Position numbers and translations under genes: made by a program
NCBI GenBank assembly: GCA_017452945.1
Contig: JAFTLD010000032.1
Span: 46,964 to 110,963, forward strand
Direction: 5' to 3'
Origin: Clostridia bacterium
GTDB lineage: Bacteria; Bacillota_A; Clostridia; Oscillospirales; CAG-272
Length of the DNA stretch: 64,000 bases
Notes under the pieces: model-generated
Told to the model about the DNA's origin: nothing
The model's database searches: none
What the model saw: only the letters and a program-made list of their open reading frames with translations
In this document: one piece after another, positions 48,985 through 57,999 of the stretch
How the letters are laid out: every line of letters starts with the position of its first letter
How positions within the stretch are numbered: position 1 is the first letter of the stretch

Positions 48985-50825
48985 GGCAGGTTTTCGCTTT
49001 TTTGTGCATTTTCGATCCAAAATCCACTTGCGGGCTCGATCGGAGCAAGTATCATGCCGCAAAGCCCCTCGACGTCCAAGCACAGCATACCCCGAGCATC
49101 GGTCTGCAAACGCAGCTCCCCAATGCAATCGTCAGTTGCAAACACACACGCATAATACGGATACCGCCCGCCCACAAAAATACGCACCCCGCACGCCCTT
49201 TCGGTGCCGAAATGCAACAGCACGCACACGTGCCGTCCCGTGCGGTCAAACCGCTTAAAGGCCACAAGCCCGTCGGGGGCGTTTTCAAGCGGCACAGATG
49301 CCGTGCCGTCCTTGGAATAGTCACAGTCCCAAAGCGCAGCGGTTTGCAAATAAAAATGATTGAGCGCACGGACAAAGACGCGCAAATGTCTGTGCGATTC
49401 AAAATCCTGCAAAAACCATTCCACGCAATCACGCGCGCTCCATGGCGAAATCTGCCCGATCTCATTGCCCATAAACAGCAGCTTTTTTCCCGGAAGACAA
49501 GTCATATACAGCAAAAGCAAGCGCATGGCAGCAAATTTTTCACCGTGTGAGCCATCAAGGCTGCCCATGACGGATCTCGATTGTTTTGTGGAAAGCGCAG
49601 AGGAAAGCGCAAAAATGCAGTTTTCTGCAAACAGATTCCCTGTCGGGTCACGCCAGGCTTGCCTGCCAAGGCGCAGTGCGGGCGGCATGGCAAAGCAATC
49701 CAACAGCGAGGCTTCCGATGCAAAATCCAGCACAAAGTCAAACCCAAGTCCTCCAAAGCGCTGTTGCACGCTTGATCCGCGATATCCCGTACCGCGCAAA
49801 AGCAGCAGCGCGTCGCCCATGCCACGCCGCACCGATGCGACCAGTTCTCTGACAAACACACCGGTTGCGTAATCCGCTGTCATCTCCGAAGCATCGATAT
49901 AAAGTCCATCCAAATGATACTCCCGCAGCCAGAACAACGCTGAGGAATACAGCAGCGTCGTGGCATACGGATCGGTATAATCAAAGAAAAGTGCGTCCTT
50001 TTCCTGCTTTGTATACATCCCCGCACCGTCATAATTGCCAAGTCCCCCCGCATGCGTTCCGGGCTCGCGGCATGCAAGCTCCATGATCACCCCCACGTGC
50101 TCCTTGTGCAAGCGATCGATCAGGTAAGCAAAGTCATCCGGTGTACCAAGCGATGCATCGGGTGCAAAATAGGTCACGATGCCATCCTTCCCCCCACTTT
50201 GCTGACAGGGACAGTGGATCAACACGTGCGTATATCCCATATCTGTGACATATTGTGAGAGCAGATCCGCGATGCTTCGATAATTCCTGCTTGCAACGCC
50301 CACGTATCCGGCATCTTCATCTCCCAGCCAAAAAAGCTGATCCACCTCATAGATATTCATAGGATACGCATAATGCTCGTGTTCGCCATACCGAGCAGCG
50401 CGCTCTGCAAGATATCCGCTGTCTCCCCAAATGAAATGCGATTCCGTATAAATGAAGGAAGCCCCCTCCCCCACGCTCTCGCTCATACGGGCATAAGGAT
50501 CTGATTTATAATGGATCTTGCCATTCTTCTCAACGCGATATTTATACCGCAGCCCCTCGGGGCAAATATCTGCAATGATAATCAGCTCCCAGACCCCGCT
50601 GTTTTCCAGCCTTTGCATAGGAGCCGCTTCCCATGCATTGAATTCTCCGACAAGGCTGACACGCTCAGCTCCGGGAGCAGCTACGCGGAACACATAGCAC
50701 CACCCCGGCCGATCAAGCAGCCTGTGAACCCCGAAATACCGATAAGCATGCGTTCCCTTTCCCTTTTGCAGATAATATGCCGCCAAAGAAGCTGCGCCCT
50801 TGCTGCTTTGCGTTTTGTAAACCAT
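48981..50825 (-). CDS. GH13 branching-enzyme-like protein with degenerate active site
   Basis: The 614-residue protein has the layout of a glycogen branching enzyme: a CBM48-type domain (about 40-130, APGAERVSLVGEFNAWE), a GH13 barrel beginning at NIYEVDQLFWLG, the LPGKKLLFMGNEIGQ block, and a C-terminal beta domain. Catalytic regions are altered. The nucleophile Asp311 remains (DGLYIDASEM), but the Arg two before it is Tyr309. The AEEST acid/base region reads LLLRGTGYRG, and the LSHDEVV region reads LSSALSTKQ. Two of the three catalytic acids therefore seem lost. It may be a regulatory or glycan-binding paralogue. GGAGG lies six bases before the ATG, inside a hairpin. Confidence 0.8.
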   Translation of the reverse strand: MVYKTQSSKGAASLAAYYLQKGKGTHAYRYFGVHRLLDRPGWCYVFRVAAPGAERVSLVGEFNAWEAAPMQRLENSGVWELIIIADICPEGLRYKYRVEKNGKIHYKSDPYARMSESVGEGASFIYTESHFIWGDSGYLAERAARYGEHEHYAYPMNIYEVDQLFWLGDEDAGYVGVASRNYRSIADLLSQYVTDMGYTHVLIHCPCQQSGGKDGIVTYFAPDASLGTPDDFAYLIDRLHKEHVGVIMELACREPGTHAGGLGNYDGAGMYTKQEKDALFFDYTDPYATTLLYSSALFWLREYHLDGLYIDASEMTADYATGVFVRELVASVRRGMGDALLLLRGTGYRGSSVQQRFGGLGFDFVLDFASEASLLDCFAMPPALRLGRQAWRDPTGNLFAENCIFALSSALSTKQSRSVMGSLDGSHGEKFAAMRLLLLYMTCLPGKKLLFMGNEIGQISPWSARDCVEWFLQDFESHRHLRVFVRALNHFYLQTAALWDCDYSKDGTASVPLENAPDGLVAFKRFDRTGRHVCVLLHFGTERACGVRIFVGGRYPYYACVFATDDCIGELRLQTDARGMLCLDVEGLCGMILAPIEPASGFWIENAQKSENLP

Positions 50826-50879
50826 AAAAAACCTCCGTACGGTAATACCTTATAGTATTTCCCGCAATCGGAGGTTTTT
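50826..50879 (-). terminator. Hairpin terminator of yebC overlapping the next gene's ribosome site
   Basis: An 11-12 bp stem (AAAAACCTCCG with CGGAGGTTTTT) is followed by T6. Its 3' arm contains the GGAGG and its T-run is the spacer before the ATG at 50825. Confidence 0.75.
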
Positions 50880-50893
50880 ATCAAAATTCTGAA

Positions 50894-51628
50894 TTATTCG
50901 TCCTGGTTTTCCCAGTTGTGGAATACGGACAGTACGTCGTCGTCCTCTTCCAGCTTTTCAAGCAGCAGATTCATGAACTTCTTGTCGTCGTCTGTGGTCA
51001 GCTCAACGTAGGTCGAGGGGATCATGGTCTGCTCAGCGGAAAGCACGTTATAGCCTGCGGCCTTGATACTCTCGGCTACTGCAAATACGTCTGCGCTCTC
51101 GGTATAAACCTCGAACACCTCACCCTCGGCAGCAAAGTCCTCAGCACCTGCCTCCATGGCGTCTTCCATCAGCTTATCCTCGTCGATGTCGCCATCCTCG
51201 TTGTCAATGACGATCAGGCCTTTTTCGGAGAACATGAAGCTGACGCTGCCCGTAGTACCAAGGTTACCGTGATACTTGGAGAAAGCGGCACGCACGTTGC
51301 CTGCGGTTCTGTTTCTGTTATCTGTTGCGGCTCTGACAATGACTGCCACGCCTGCGGGACCGTAGCCTTCGTAGGTGATCTCTTCAAAGTTGTCACCGCC
51401 TGCGCCCAATGCCTTTTCGATGCTTCTCTTGATGTTGTCGTTAGGCACGTTGTTTGCCTTTGCCTTAGCGATCAGATCTCTGAGCTTGGAGTTGTTGTTG
51501 GGATCTCCACCGCCTGCCTTGACGGCTACTGCGATTTCCTTGCCGATCTGGGTAAAGATCTTACCCTTGGCAGCATCGGTCTTTTCTTTTTTGTGCTTGA
51601 TGTTGGCCCATTTGCTATGTCCGGACAT
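50894..51628 (-). CDS. yebC: YebC/PmpR family protein (TACO1-type translation factor or regulator)
   Basis: The 244-residue protein has the family start MSGHSKWANIKHKK, the DAAKGKIFTQIGKEIAVA and AKANNVPNDNIKRSIEKALG blocks, ITYEGYGPAGVAVIVRAATD and an acidic C-terminus. Family members were long described as DNA-binding regulators. Recent work on YebC/TACO1 points to ribosome association and help with difficult proline-rich stretches. It lies 20 bases behind argS and is likely co-transcribed with it. Confidence 0.96.
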   Translation of the reverse strand: MSGHSKWANIKHKKEKTDAAKGKIFTQIGKEIAVAVKAGGGDPNNNSKLRDLIAKAKANNVPNDNIKRSIEKALGAGGDNFEEITYEGYGPAGVAVIVRAATDNRNRTAGNVRAAFSKYHGNLGTTGSVSFMFSEKGLIVIDNEDGDIDEDKLMEDAMEAGAEDFAAEGEVFEVYTESADVFAVAESIKAAGYNVLSAEQTMIPSTYVELTTDDDKKFMNLLLEKLEEDDDVLSVFHNWENQDE

Positions 51629-51648
51629 GATATATTACCTCACTACAA

Positions 51649-53373
51649 TTAAATTTTTTCAGTTTTCTTTAAGCAGATCATTTCAAACGCGCTGCCAAGC
51701 ACGTGCTTGGTGGCAAGTGTGAGTGCAATTCTGGTCTGCTTGATGCTCTCGTCGCTCTCCGAAAGGATGCGGCAGTTATGATAGAAACGGTTGAACGCAA
51801 CGGCTACGTCCAGAATAAATCTGGTAATCACCGAAGGCTCGTAATCGCGCAATGCCATCAGCACCTTTTCCTCATAGGTAGCAAGAACCTTTAAGAGTGC
51901 CTGCTCCTCGGGAGCGGTGATGACGAAATCCGACACGGTCGGCTCGCCCGACTTTTCAAGCACCGAGCATGCACGCGCGTACGTGTACTGCACGTAGGGA
52001 CCTGTGTTACCGTCAAAGGACAGCGCGTCATCCATATTGAAGTCGATATCCTTGATACGGTTGTTGGTCAGATAGTAGAATACGATGGCTCCAACACCAA
52101 CCGCCTCTGCGACGTCGCTTCTGCCCTTCATTTCGGGATTTTTCTCTTCCATGATCTCGGTGACCTTTTCAATAGCTGCACCGAACAAGTCACGCAAAAG
52201 CACCACGTTACCCGTTCTGGTTGCAAGCTTTGCGCCACCGATGCTGACCGTGCCGTACGGGATGTGTACAAGCTGGTCATACCAATCGTAACCCATCAGC
52301 TCGACCACCTTGAACCACTGCTTGAAGTGCAGGATCTGCTGGGTACTGGTGACGTAGATGCACTTATCAAAATGGTAATTTTCCTTACGGTATACAGCCG
52401 CTGCGATATCACGCGTGGGATACAGCGTGCTGCCGTCGCGCTTGAGAATCAGGCAAGGAGGCATACCGTATTCGTCCAGATCGACAATAGATGCACCGTC
52501 GTCAAGCTTCAACAATCCCGAGTCACGCAGCTTTTGTACCTGCGCAGGCATTTTATCTGTATAGAAGGATTCGCCCAGATAACTGTCAAACGTGATGCCC
52601 AGCTGTGCGTAGGTCTTCTCATACTCCTCAAGACTGATCTGAATGAACCATTTCCAAAGAGCGAGGTTCTCCTCGTGTCCCATTTCCATCTTGTGGAATT
52701 CGGCACGGGCTGCGTCTGCAAGCTCGGTCTTTCCCTCTTCCTTTTCAGCGGTAATGGCGTTATTGATCTTGACGTACAGCTCAACCAGCGTATCAATGCC
52801 GCCCTGTTCAACCATTTCCTTGCTGCCCCAGGTATTATAAGCCAGAATCAGCTTACCGAACTGAGTACCCCAGTCGCCAAGATAATTGATACCGTAGCAA
52901 TCATAGCCCGCAAACTCGTGCATTTTTTTGAGCGAGTGACCGATCACCGTGGTGCCGAGATGTCCGATATGAAAGGGCTTAGCCACGTTGGGAGAGGAAT
53001 AATCCAGCACGACCTTTTTGCCCTGCCCGATGGTGGGCGCGCCATACTTTTCTTTCTTTTCCAACACCTGAACGAGCACGTGGCTTGTCAGATATGCGGG
53101 ACTTATGCGGATGTTGAGATATCCGTTGACCGCCTGAGCGCTTTCGATGCAATCGCAATCCAAGTTGTCCGCCAGCGTTTGCGCGATCATGACGGGTGCG
53201 CGGCGCAGGGACTTTGCAAGCTTGAAGCAAGGCAATGCAAGATCGCCCATGGTGGCATCAGGCGGATATTCCAGCATACCTGCCAACTCGTCAACCGTCA
53301 GCTCAGCCGCGGGATTGATGGATAAAATCCCCTTTTGAATGTTTTCTGCTATTGTTTGTTTGATTTTCAGCAT
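51649..53373 (-). CDS. argS: Arginine--tRNA ligase
   Basis: The 574-residue class I synthetase has the N-terminal additional domain (about 1-110), the HIGH motif in SSPNVAKPFHIGHLG, a KMSK-loop equivalent (GGAKLATRTGNVVLL, with no canonical KMSK, as in most ArgRS) and the C-terminal anticodon-binding helices (LDVAVAFNRFYHNCRIL). It charges tRNA-Arg and needs the tRNA for amino acid activation. It has its own promoter after recN and forms a unit with yebC. Confidence 0.97.
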   Translation of the reverse strand: MLKIKQTIAENIQKGILSINPAAELTVDELAGMLEYPPDATMGDLALPCFKLAKSLRRAPVMIAQTLADNLDCDCIESAQAVNGYLNIRISPAYLTSHVLVQVLEKKEKYGAPTIGQGKKVVLDYSSPNVAKPFHIGHLGTTVIGHSLKKMHEFAGYDCYGINYLGDWGTQFGKLILAYNTWGSKEMVEQGGIDTLVELYVKINNAITAEKEEGKTELADAARAEFHKMEMGHEENLALWKWFIQISLEEYEKTYAQLGITFDSYLGESFYTDKMPAQVQKLRDSGLLKLDDGASIVDLDEYGMPPCLILKRDGSTLYPTRDIAAAVYRKENYHFDKCIYVTSTQQILHFKQWFKVVELMGYDWYDQLVHIPYGTVSIGGAKLATRTGNVVLLRDLFGAAIEKVTEIMEEKNPEMKGRSDVAEAVGVGAIVFYYLTNNRIKDIDFNMDDALSFDGNTGPYVQYTYARACSVLEKSGEPTVSDFVITAPEEQALLKVLATYEEKVLMALRDYEPSVITRFILDVAVAFNRFYHNCRILSESDESIKQTRIALTLATKHVLGSAFEMICLKKTEKI

Positions 53374-53415
53374 AATATTTATCTTTTCCTCAGTTGATCA
53401 TTTTCACAATTTTGT

Positions 53416-53444
53416 ATTATATCATATTTTTTCGCGGTATGCAA
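53416..53444 (-). promoter_or_regulatory. Vegetative promoter of argS-yebC
   Basis: TTGCAT at 53439-53444, a 17-base spacer, and TATAAT at 53416-53421. Confidence 0.85.
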
Positions 53445-53458
53445 CAGGATTTTGACAA

Positions 53459-55135
53459 TTATTCGCAATCTTGTGTATATAGCATATCCCGTGCTGCCTG
53501 CATTTGTGCCTGGGTCACGTGAATACCGCCCAGAATGCGTGCGATCTCCGCCACACGCAACTCACCCTGCAGCTCGTCAACAGATGTAAAGGCTCTGCCG
53601 TCACGCTCTTGCTTGGAGATGTGCAAATGCTGCTTGCCAAGCGAAGCGACCTGTGCCGAGTGCGTAATACAGATGACCTGCTGCGACTTGGCCATGCTGC
53701 CAAGGCGTATGCCGATCTTGCGCGAGGTCTTGCCCGAAATACCGGTGTCAACCTCATCGAAAATGGTGGTAGGAATGCCGTCCTTGGTGTTCATGACGCA
53801 TTTAATGGCAAGCATGATGCGCGAAAGCTCACCGCCCGACGCAATGCGGATCATGGATGACAGCGGCTCACCCGGATTGGTGGCGATCATGAATTCCACG
53901 CGGTCAATGCCGCCCGGTGTCAACCCCGGCTCACGCGTCAGCGCGATGCGGAATCTTACACCGGCCATGTCCAGATAGGAAAGCTGGCCTGCAATTTGCT
54001 CGGCTGCTTCAGTGGCCGCTTTTGCACGCTGCACGGACATTTGTTCCGCAACGGTGAGTGCCTTTGCCTCCAATGCAGCGATCTCTGCGTCGTATTGCTC
54101 GGAAAGCTGATCCGATTGCTCAATCTCATCCAGCCTTTGCTTGGCGTTTTCCAAAAATTCCAGCACAGCCTCCACGCTGCCACCGTATTTGCGCTTGAGC
54201 TTGGAGATCCCCTCCAGCCTGTCTTCTATCTTATCCAGCATGGCAACGGGATCGTCGTCAATATCCTCGGCATAACCTTCAATGCGATCCGAAAGGTCAC
54301 GCACGCGGTACGACAGGTCTATCAACTCCTCGCCAACCTCGGCTGCATCCGAAACGTAAGCCGCCAGCGCATTCATGGATGCGGCGCACCGCTCCAAGAG
54401 ATAGCTGACAGAGCCGTTGCTGCCTGCTTGCGTGAGCAGCTTTGTGGAAAAGCGCACCTGCTTTTGCACCTTTTCGGTGTTTTGCAGCTTGTTGCGCTTC
54501 TCGATCAGTGCTTCTTCTTCGCCCTTTTTGAGCTTCATAGCCGAAATATCATTGATCTGATACGTCAGCATTTCAATGGTGCGCAAACGCTCCCCCGCAT
54601 CCTTGAGCAGCGCATCGCGCTTATCGCAAAGTGTGCGCCATTGCTCGTAAAGTGCGGTATATTCCGCCTTCTGCGCATCCAACTCTGCATACGCATCCAG
54701 CATATCCATATGATAACGCAAATCCGAAAGCATACGGTTATCGTCCTGTCCGTGGATCGAGATCAGACACGCAGCCGCCTCACGGAGCATACTCAGCGTG
54801 GCTGCTCTGCCATTGATGCGCGCGCTGCTCTTGCCGTCCGCACTCAGCGTGCGCTGCAGCACGACACCGTCATCGTCACAATCAATGCCAAGCTGTGAAA
54901 GCGCCTTGACAGAGGACTCGGGCAGATCGGTAAAATGTGCGCTGACGCAAGCATTGCTCTCGCCCGAGCGCACCAGCTCACGGTCGCCCTTGGCACCGCA
55001 GACCAGTAAAATACTGTCCACGATCACGCTTTTACCCGCGCCCGTCTGGCCGGTCATGACGCAAAAGCCGGACGAAAAATCAATATCCGCGCATCTTATG
55101 ACCGCAATATTTTCTATATGCAGATTTCTTAGCAT
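53459..55135 (-). CDS. recN: DNA repair protein RecN
   Basis: This SMC-like ATPase gathers DNA ends during double-strand break repair. The 558 residues include the N-terminal Walker A TGQTGAGKSVIVDSIL, two coiled-coil arms separated by about residues 230-330, the ABC signature IASGGELSRIMLAIK, and a Walker B region with PTTIFDEVDTGISGKTSRK. Length is normal. It lies 4 bases behind argR, the order conserved in Firmicutes. No LexA-type box is evident nearby. Confidence 0.96.
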   Translation of the reverse strand: MLRNLHIENIAVIRCADIDFSSGFCVMTGQTGAGKSVIVDSILLVCGAKGDRELVRSGESNACVSAHFTDLPESSVKALSQLGIDCDDDGVVLQRTLSADGKSSARINGRAATLSMLREAAACLISIHGQDDNRMLSDLRYHMDMLDAYAELDAQKAEYTALYEQWRTLCDKRDALLKDAGERLRTIEMLTYQINDISAMKLKKGEEEALIEKRNKLQNTEKVQKQVRFSTKLLTQAGSNGSVSYLLERCAASMNALAAYVSDAAEVGEELIDLSYRVRDLSDRIEGYAEDIDDDPVAMLDKIEDRLEGISKLKRKYGGSVEAVLEFLENAKQRLDEIEQSDQLSEQYDAEIAALEAKALTVAEQMSVQRAKAATEAAEQIAGQLSYLDMAGVRFRIALTREPGLTPGGIDRVEFMIATNPGEPLSSMIRIASGGELSRIMLAIKCVMNTKDGIPTTIFDEVDTGISGKTSRKIGIRLGSMAKSQQVICITHSAQVASLGKQHLHISKQERDGRAFTSVDELQGELRVAEIARILGGIHVTQAQMQAARDMLYTQDCE

Positions 55136-55139
55136 ATTA

Positions 55140-55595
55140 TTATTGTCCTCTGATGATTTCCTTGATCTTGGTGTTCAGATCGGCTGCAGCGTCTGCATTA
55201 CGCGATACGACGATGATGGTATCATCACCTGCAACACAGCCGAGAATAACGGGCAGCTTAAGATTGTCAATTCCAACAGCCACAGCCTGCGCCATTCCCG
55301 GGAAGGTCTTGATGATCACGGTGTGCATGGCATAATCCACAGAAGTAATGGATTCGGCCAGTGCGTGATTGAACTTGAAGTTCCCAAGCGCCTCGGTGCT
55401 CTTGGGAAGCTCATATCGGTATGACCCAGTATTGCTCATCACCTTGGTCAGCTTGAGCTCGCGGATATCGCGTGATACGGTTGCTTGTGTGACCTCATAT
55501 CCCAACTTACGCAGCTGTTCGATCAGCTCATCCTGTGTTTCAATATCGTATTTGTCAACGATTTCTATGATCTTCTCATGTCTGTTCTTTTTCAT
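55140..55595 (-). CDS. argR: Arginine repressor
   Basis: The 151-residue protein has the ArgR winged helix (ETQDELIEQLRKLGYEVTQA, then TVSRDIRELKLTKV) and the C-terminal hexamerisation/arginine-binding domain (VILGCVAGDDTIIVV, with the Asp pair). With arginine bound it would repress biosynthesis or activate catabolism genes. No arg operon is present in this window. It precedes recN by 4 bases. A palindrome-ended element separates it from nadK, so it may need its own promoter, which I cannot clearly see. Confidence 0.96.
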   Translation of the reverse strand: MKKNRHEKIIEIVDKYDIETQDELIEQLRKLGYEVTQATVSRDIRELKLTKVMSNTGSYRYELPKSTEALGNFKFNHALAESITSVDYAMHTVIIKTFPGMAQAVAVGIDNLKLPVILGCVAGDDTIIVVSRNADAAADLNTKIKEIIRGQ

Positions 55596-55611
55596 TGCAT
55601 ACTCCGTTTGC

Positions 55612-55802
55612 TATAGCCGAAGAGAGCCGAACTCACACGGTTTTGAGAAGCAAAACTGCGCAGCACCCTCCGGGGTTGAATTTTTTGATGGATTTTGTCA
55701 AAGCGAGTCGAAGCAAGATACGCATCTTGCGAGGCGAGATTTGGCAGAAGACGCGAAAAATTCTCGCCGCAGGGCGTATGACTTCGGCTCTCTTCGGCTA
55801 TA
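55612..55802. mobile_element. Palindrome-ended intergenic element, type C (MITE-like)
   Basis: Perfect 20-bp inverted ends (TATAGCCGAAGAGAGCCGAA and its inverse) extend imperfectly for about ten more bases. The 191-base element contains a GCAAGAT/ATCTTGC hairpin and no gene. It sits exactly between the argR start and the nadK stop, with its end 2 bases from the stop codon. Confidence 0.78.
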
Positions 55803-55804
55803 AA

Positions 55805-56683
55805 TTATTCGTTCTCTGTCATTTTTTGACGCAGCTTTTTATAAAAACCGCAATTTTTGATTCTCACAAGATTGGTTTGCATGGGGGATTTGCTGATTCG
55901 GACAATATCACCCTTAGACATTTCATAATTGGTTCTGCCATCCACAGTCAGATACAGCATTTTTTCTCTCTGACAAATATTCTTGATCTCCAGCACCGCA
56001 GTATCCGGAAATATCATCGGTCTGGCTGCCAGAGAATGGGGGCAGATGGGGGTAACGCAGAAGCAGGAAACGCGAGGATCCACAATTGAGCCGCCCGCTG
56101 ACATGGAATAGGCGGTTGAGCCCGTAGGTGTGGCCACGATCAGGCCGTCGGCTCGATACGAGGTTACCGGCATGCCGCCCTCGGAAAGCTCAAGATCCAC
56201 AATGCGCGCGATCGAGCCGTTTGAAATCGAGGCATCATTGAGTGCATAGCAGGAAGAACGCAGATTTCCCCTGTAGCCGATCAGCTCCACATTGAGCATA
56301 GAGCGCTTTTCCAGCGTATAACCATCCGGCTCAAACAGCTTATCAATATCGGCAATATCTCGCATCTCCAACTCAGCCATGAAGCCAAGGCGGCCAAGGT
56401 TGATTCCCAAAATAGGAGTACCGCGAGATGCCGAGCGACGTGCTGCCTCTAAAATAGAGCCATCTCCGCCCAATACCACGATCATATCTGCCGTGGCATA
56501 CACTTCATCTATGGGAAGCAGCAAGAACTCCGCTCTCCCATTCGCCATTTTCAAAAAGCGCTCACGATTATATACAGCCGCAACGACTTGACAGCCATGC
56601 GAAATCAAGCGTTCCGCTACCGATATAGCTGCGTAGGCCTTTTCCGTAATATTAAAATTTGTGATGATCGCTACTCTTTTCAT
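55805..56683 (-). CDS. nadK: NAD kinase
   Basis: The 292-residue enzyme phosphorylates NAD to NADP. The GGDGS motif (VVLGGDGSILEAARR), ILGINLGRLGFMAEL, NDASISNGSIARIVDLEL and the glycine-rich TPTGSTAYSMSAGGSI are all present. Length and order are normal. It follows tlyA by 9 bases. The stop codon lies directly at the border of the type C element, so insertion of that element spared the coding sequence. Confidence 0.96.
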   Translation of the reverse strand: MKRVAIITNFNITEKAYAAISVAERLISHGCQVVAAVYNRERFLKMANGRAEFLLLPIDEVYATADMIVVLGGDGSILEAARRSASRGTPILGINLGRLGFMAELEMRDIADIDKLFEPDGYTLEKRSMLNVELIGYRGNLRSSCYALNDASISNGSIARIVDLELSEGGMPVTSYRADGLIVATPTGSTAYSMSAGGSIVDPRVSCFCVTPICPHSLAARPMIFPDTAVLEIKNICQREKMLYLTVDGRTNYEMSKGDIVRISKSPMQTNLVRIKNCGFYKKLRQKMTENE

Positions 56684-56692
56684 GAAGGTCGC

Positions 56693-57478
56693 CTACTTTC
56701 TGTGCGGATCAAACAGGGCTTGCAAGGCCTTCTGTCGCACGCTGCCTGTTTGTCCGTTTTTGATATAATATGCAAGATATTCGACGTTTCCGTCCCCTCC
56801 CTCAATGGGAGATTGTATCAAGCCACCAAGGCTCAGCCCCTGAGCTTGGGCTGCGTCCAATACGCGTTCCACTGCCGCGCGTCGATCCTTTGCATGCTTG
56901 ACAATGCCGCCCTTGCCAAGGGCTGCTCTGCCCGCTTCAAATTGGGGCTTGATCAACCCGACGTACACGCCGCCATCCTTCAAAACAGATGCCACTGTCG
57001 GCAAAATCAGCGTTTGCGAGATAAAGGACACGTCCATGACTACGATATCCACGCAACCGTCCAGCTGCTCGGGCTGTAAATAGCGGGCGTTGACACCTTC
57101 CATGCAAGTCACGCGCTCGTCCAGCATCAGATCGGGATCCAACTGATCCCTGCCCGAATCAATGGCGTACACGTGCGCAGCACCCGCCTGCAAAAGGCAA
57201 TCGGTAAAACCGCCCGTGGATGCACCGATATCTGCTGCACGCATCCCCTTTACGTCAATTCCAAACGCGCGTAAAGCGCCCTCCAGCTTCAAACCGCCGC
57301 GGCTGACGTAGCGCTCGGGCTGCAGGATCTCAACCGTATGCTCCTGCTCGGAAACGTCCTGGGAGGGCTTTTTGATAACCTCGCCATCCAGCACGGCATG
57401 TCCCTGTTCTATGTATTTTCTTGCTGCGGTACGGCTTTTGACAAAACCGTATTCCACAAGATAAAGATCTGCTCTCAT
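56693..57478 (-). CDS. tlyA: TlyA-type rRNA 2'-O-methyltransferase
   Basis: The 261-residue protein joins an N-terminal S4 RNA-binding domain (MRADLYLVEYGFVKSRTAAR) to an FtsJ-like methyltransferase (AADIGASTGGFTDCLLQAGA for S-adenosylmethionine, VDIVVMDVSFIS, IKPQFEAGRAALGKGGIVK). The family methylates rRNA cytidines and is often misannotated as hemolysin. It stands between a PAP2-like gene and nadK, its usual Firmicute place. Confidence 0.95.
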   Translation of the reverse strand: MRADLYLVEYGFVKSRTAARKYIEQGHAVLDGEVIKKPSQDVSEQEHTVEILQPERYVSRGGLKLEGALRAFGIDVKGMRAADIGASTGGFTDCLLQAGAAHVYAIDSGRDQLDPDLMLDERVTCMEGVNARYLQPEQLDGCVDIVVMDVSFISQTLILPTVASVLKDGGVYVGLIKPQFEAGRAALGKGGIVKHAKDRRAAVERVLDAAQAQGLSLGGLIQSPIEGGDGNVEYLAYYIKNGQTGSVRQKALQALFDPHRK

Positions 57479-57480
57479 AC

Positions 57481-57978
57481 TCAGGCGCCGCGCATAAAGA
57501 GGATGCTTTCACGGAAAAACGGGATGAACTGCAAAACCAGCGGCACGACAATGCCCAAGGCACAGCCTGCCCAAACCTGTAAGGGGGTATGGCCTACCAG
57601 CTCCTTAAGGCGTTTTTCTCGGTTCTCCTCGCTCTCGGCATTGATCACGTCAATGACCAGTTTATTGATGATGGCTGCCTGCTTGCTGACCTCACGGCGC
57701 ACGCCCATAGCGTCACGCATGACGATCATGGAAAGCACACCCGCAATGGCAAACTCAAAGGAGGCTGGTGAGAACACAATCGCCGTTGCCACCGCCATTG
57801 ACATAACAGCCGCCGTGTGCGAGCTGGGCATGCCGCCCGTGCCAAACAGAATATTCGGAATATCAAACTTTTTTTGCTTAAAGCCCCGGGTGAACACCTT
57901 CAGAATCTGTGCCGTAAACCACCCGGTCAGCGCGGACATCACTATGTAATTGGTAAAAAACTCCTTAACTACTTGCAT
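57481..57978 (-). CDS. Divergent PAP2-family membrane protein (YuiD-like)
   Basis: The 165-residue membrane protein matches the divergent PAP2 family (DUF212, YuiD): NYIVMSALTGWFTAQILKV, IPNILFGTGGMPSSHTAAVM with the GMPSSH motif, RDAMGVRREVSKQA and GHTPLQVWAGCALGI. It is a possible lipid or isoprenoid phosphatase, which would suit its place next to ispA, but activity is unproven. It occupies the position where dxs stands in many Firmicutes. The start ATG at 57978 follows ispA by 21 bases. Confidence 0.92.
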   Translation of the reverse strand: MQVVKEFFTNYIVMSALTGWFTAQILKVFTRGFKQKKFDIPNILFGTGGMPSSHTAAVMSMAVATAIVFSPASFEFAIAGVLSMIVMRDAMGVRREVSKQAAIINKLVIDVINAESEENREKRLKELVGHTPLQVWAGCALGIVVPLVLQFIPFFRESILFMRGA

Positions 57979-57999
57979 GCTATCATTCCTTTATTTGTA

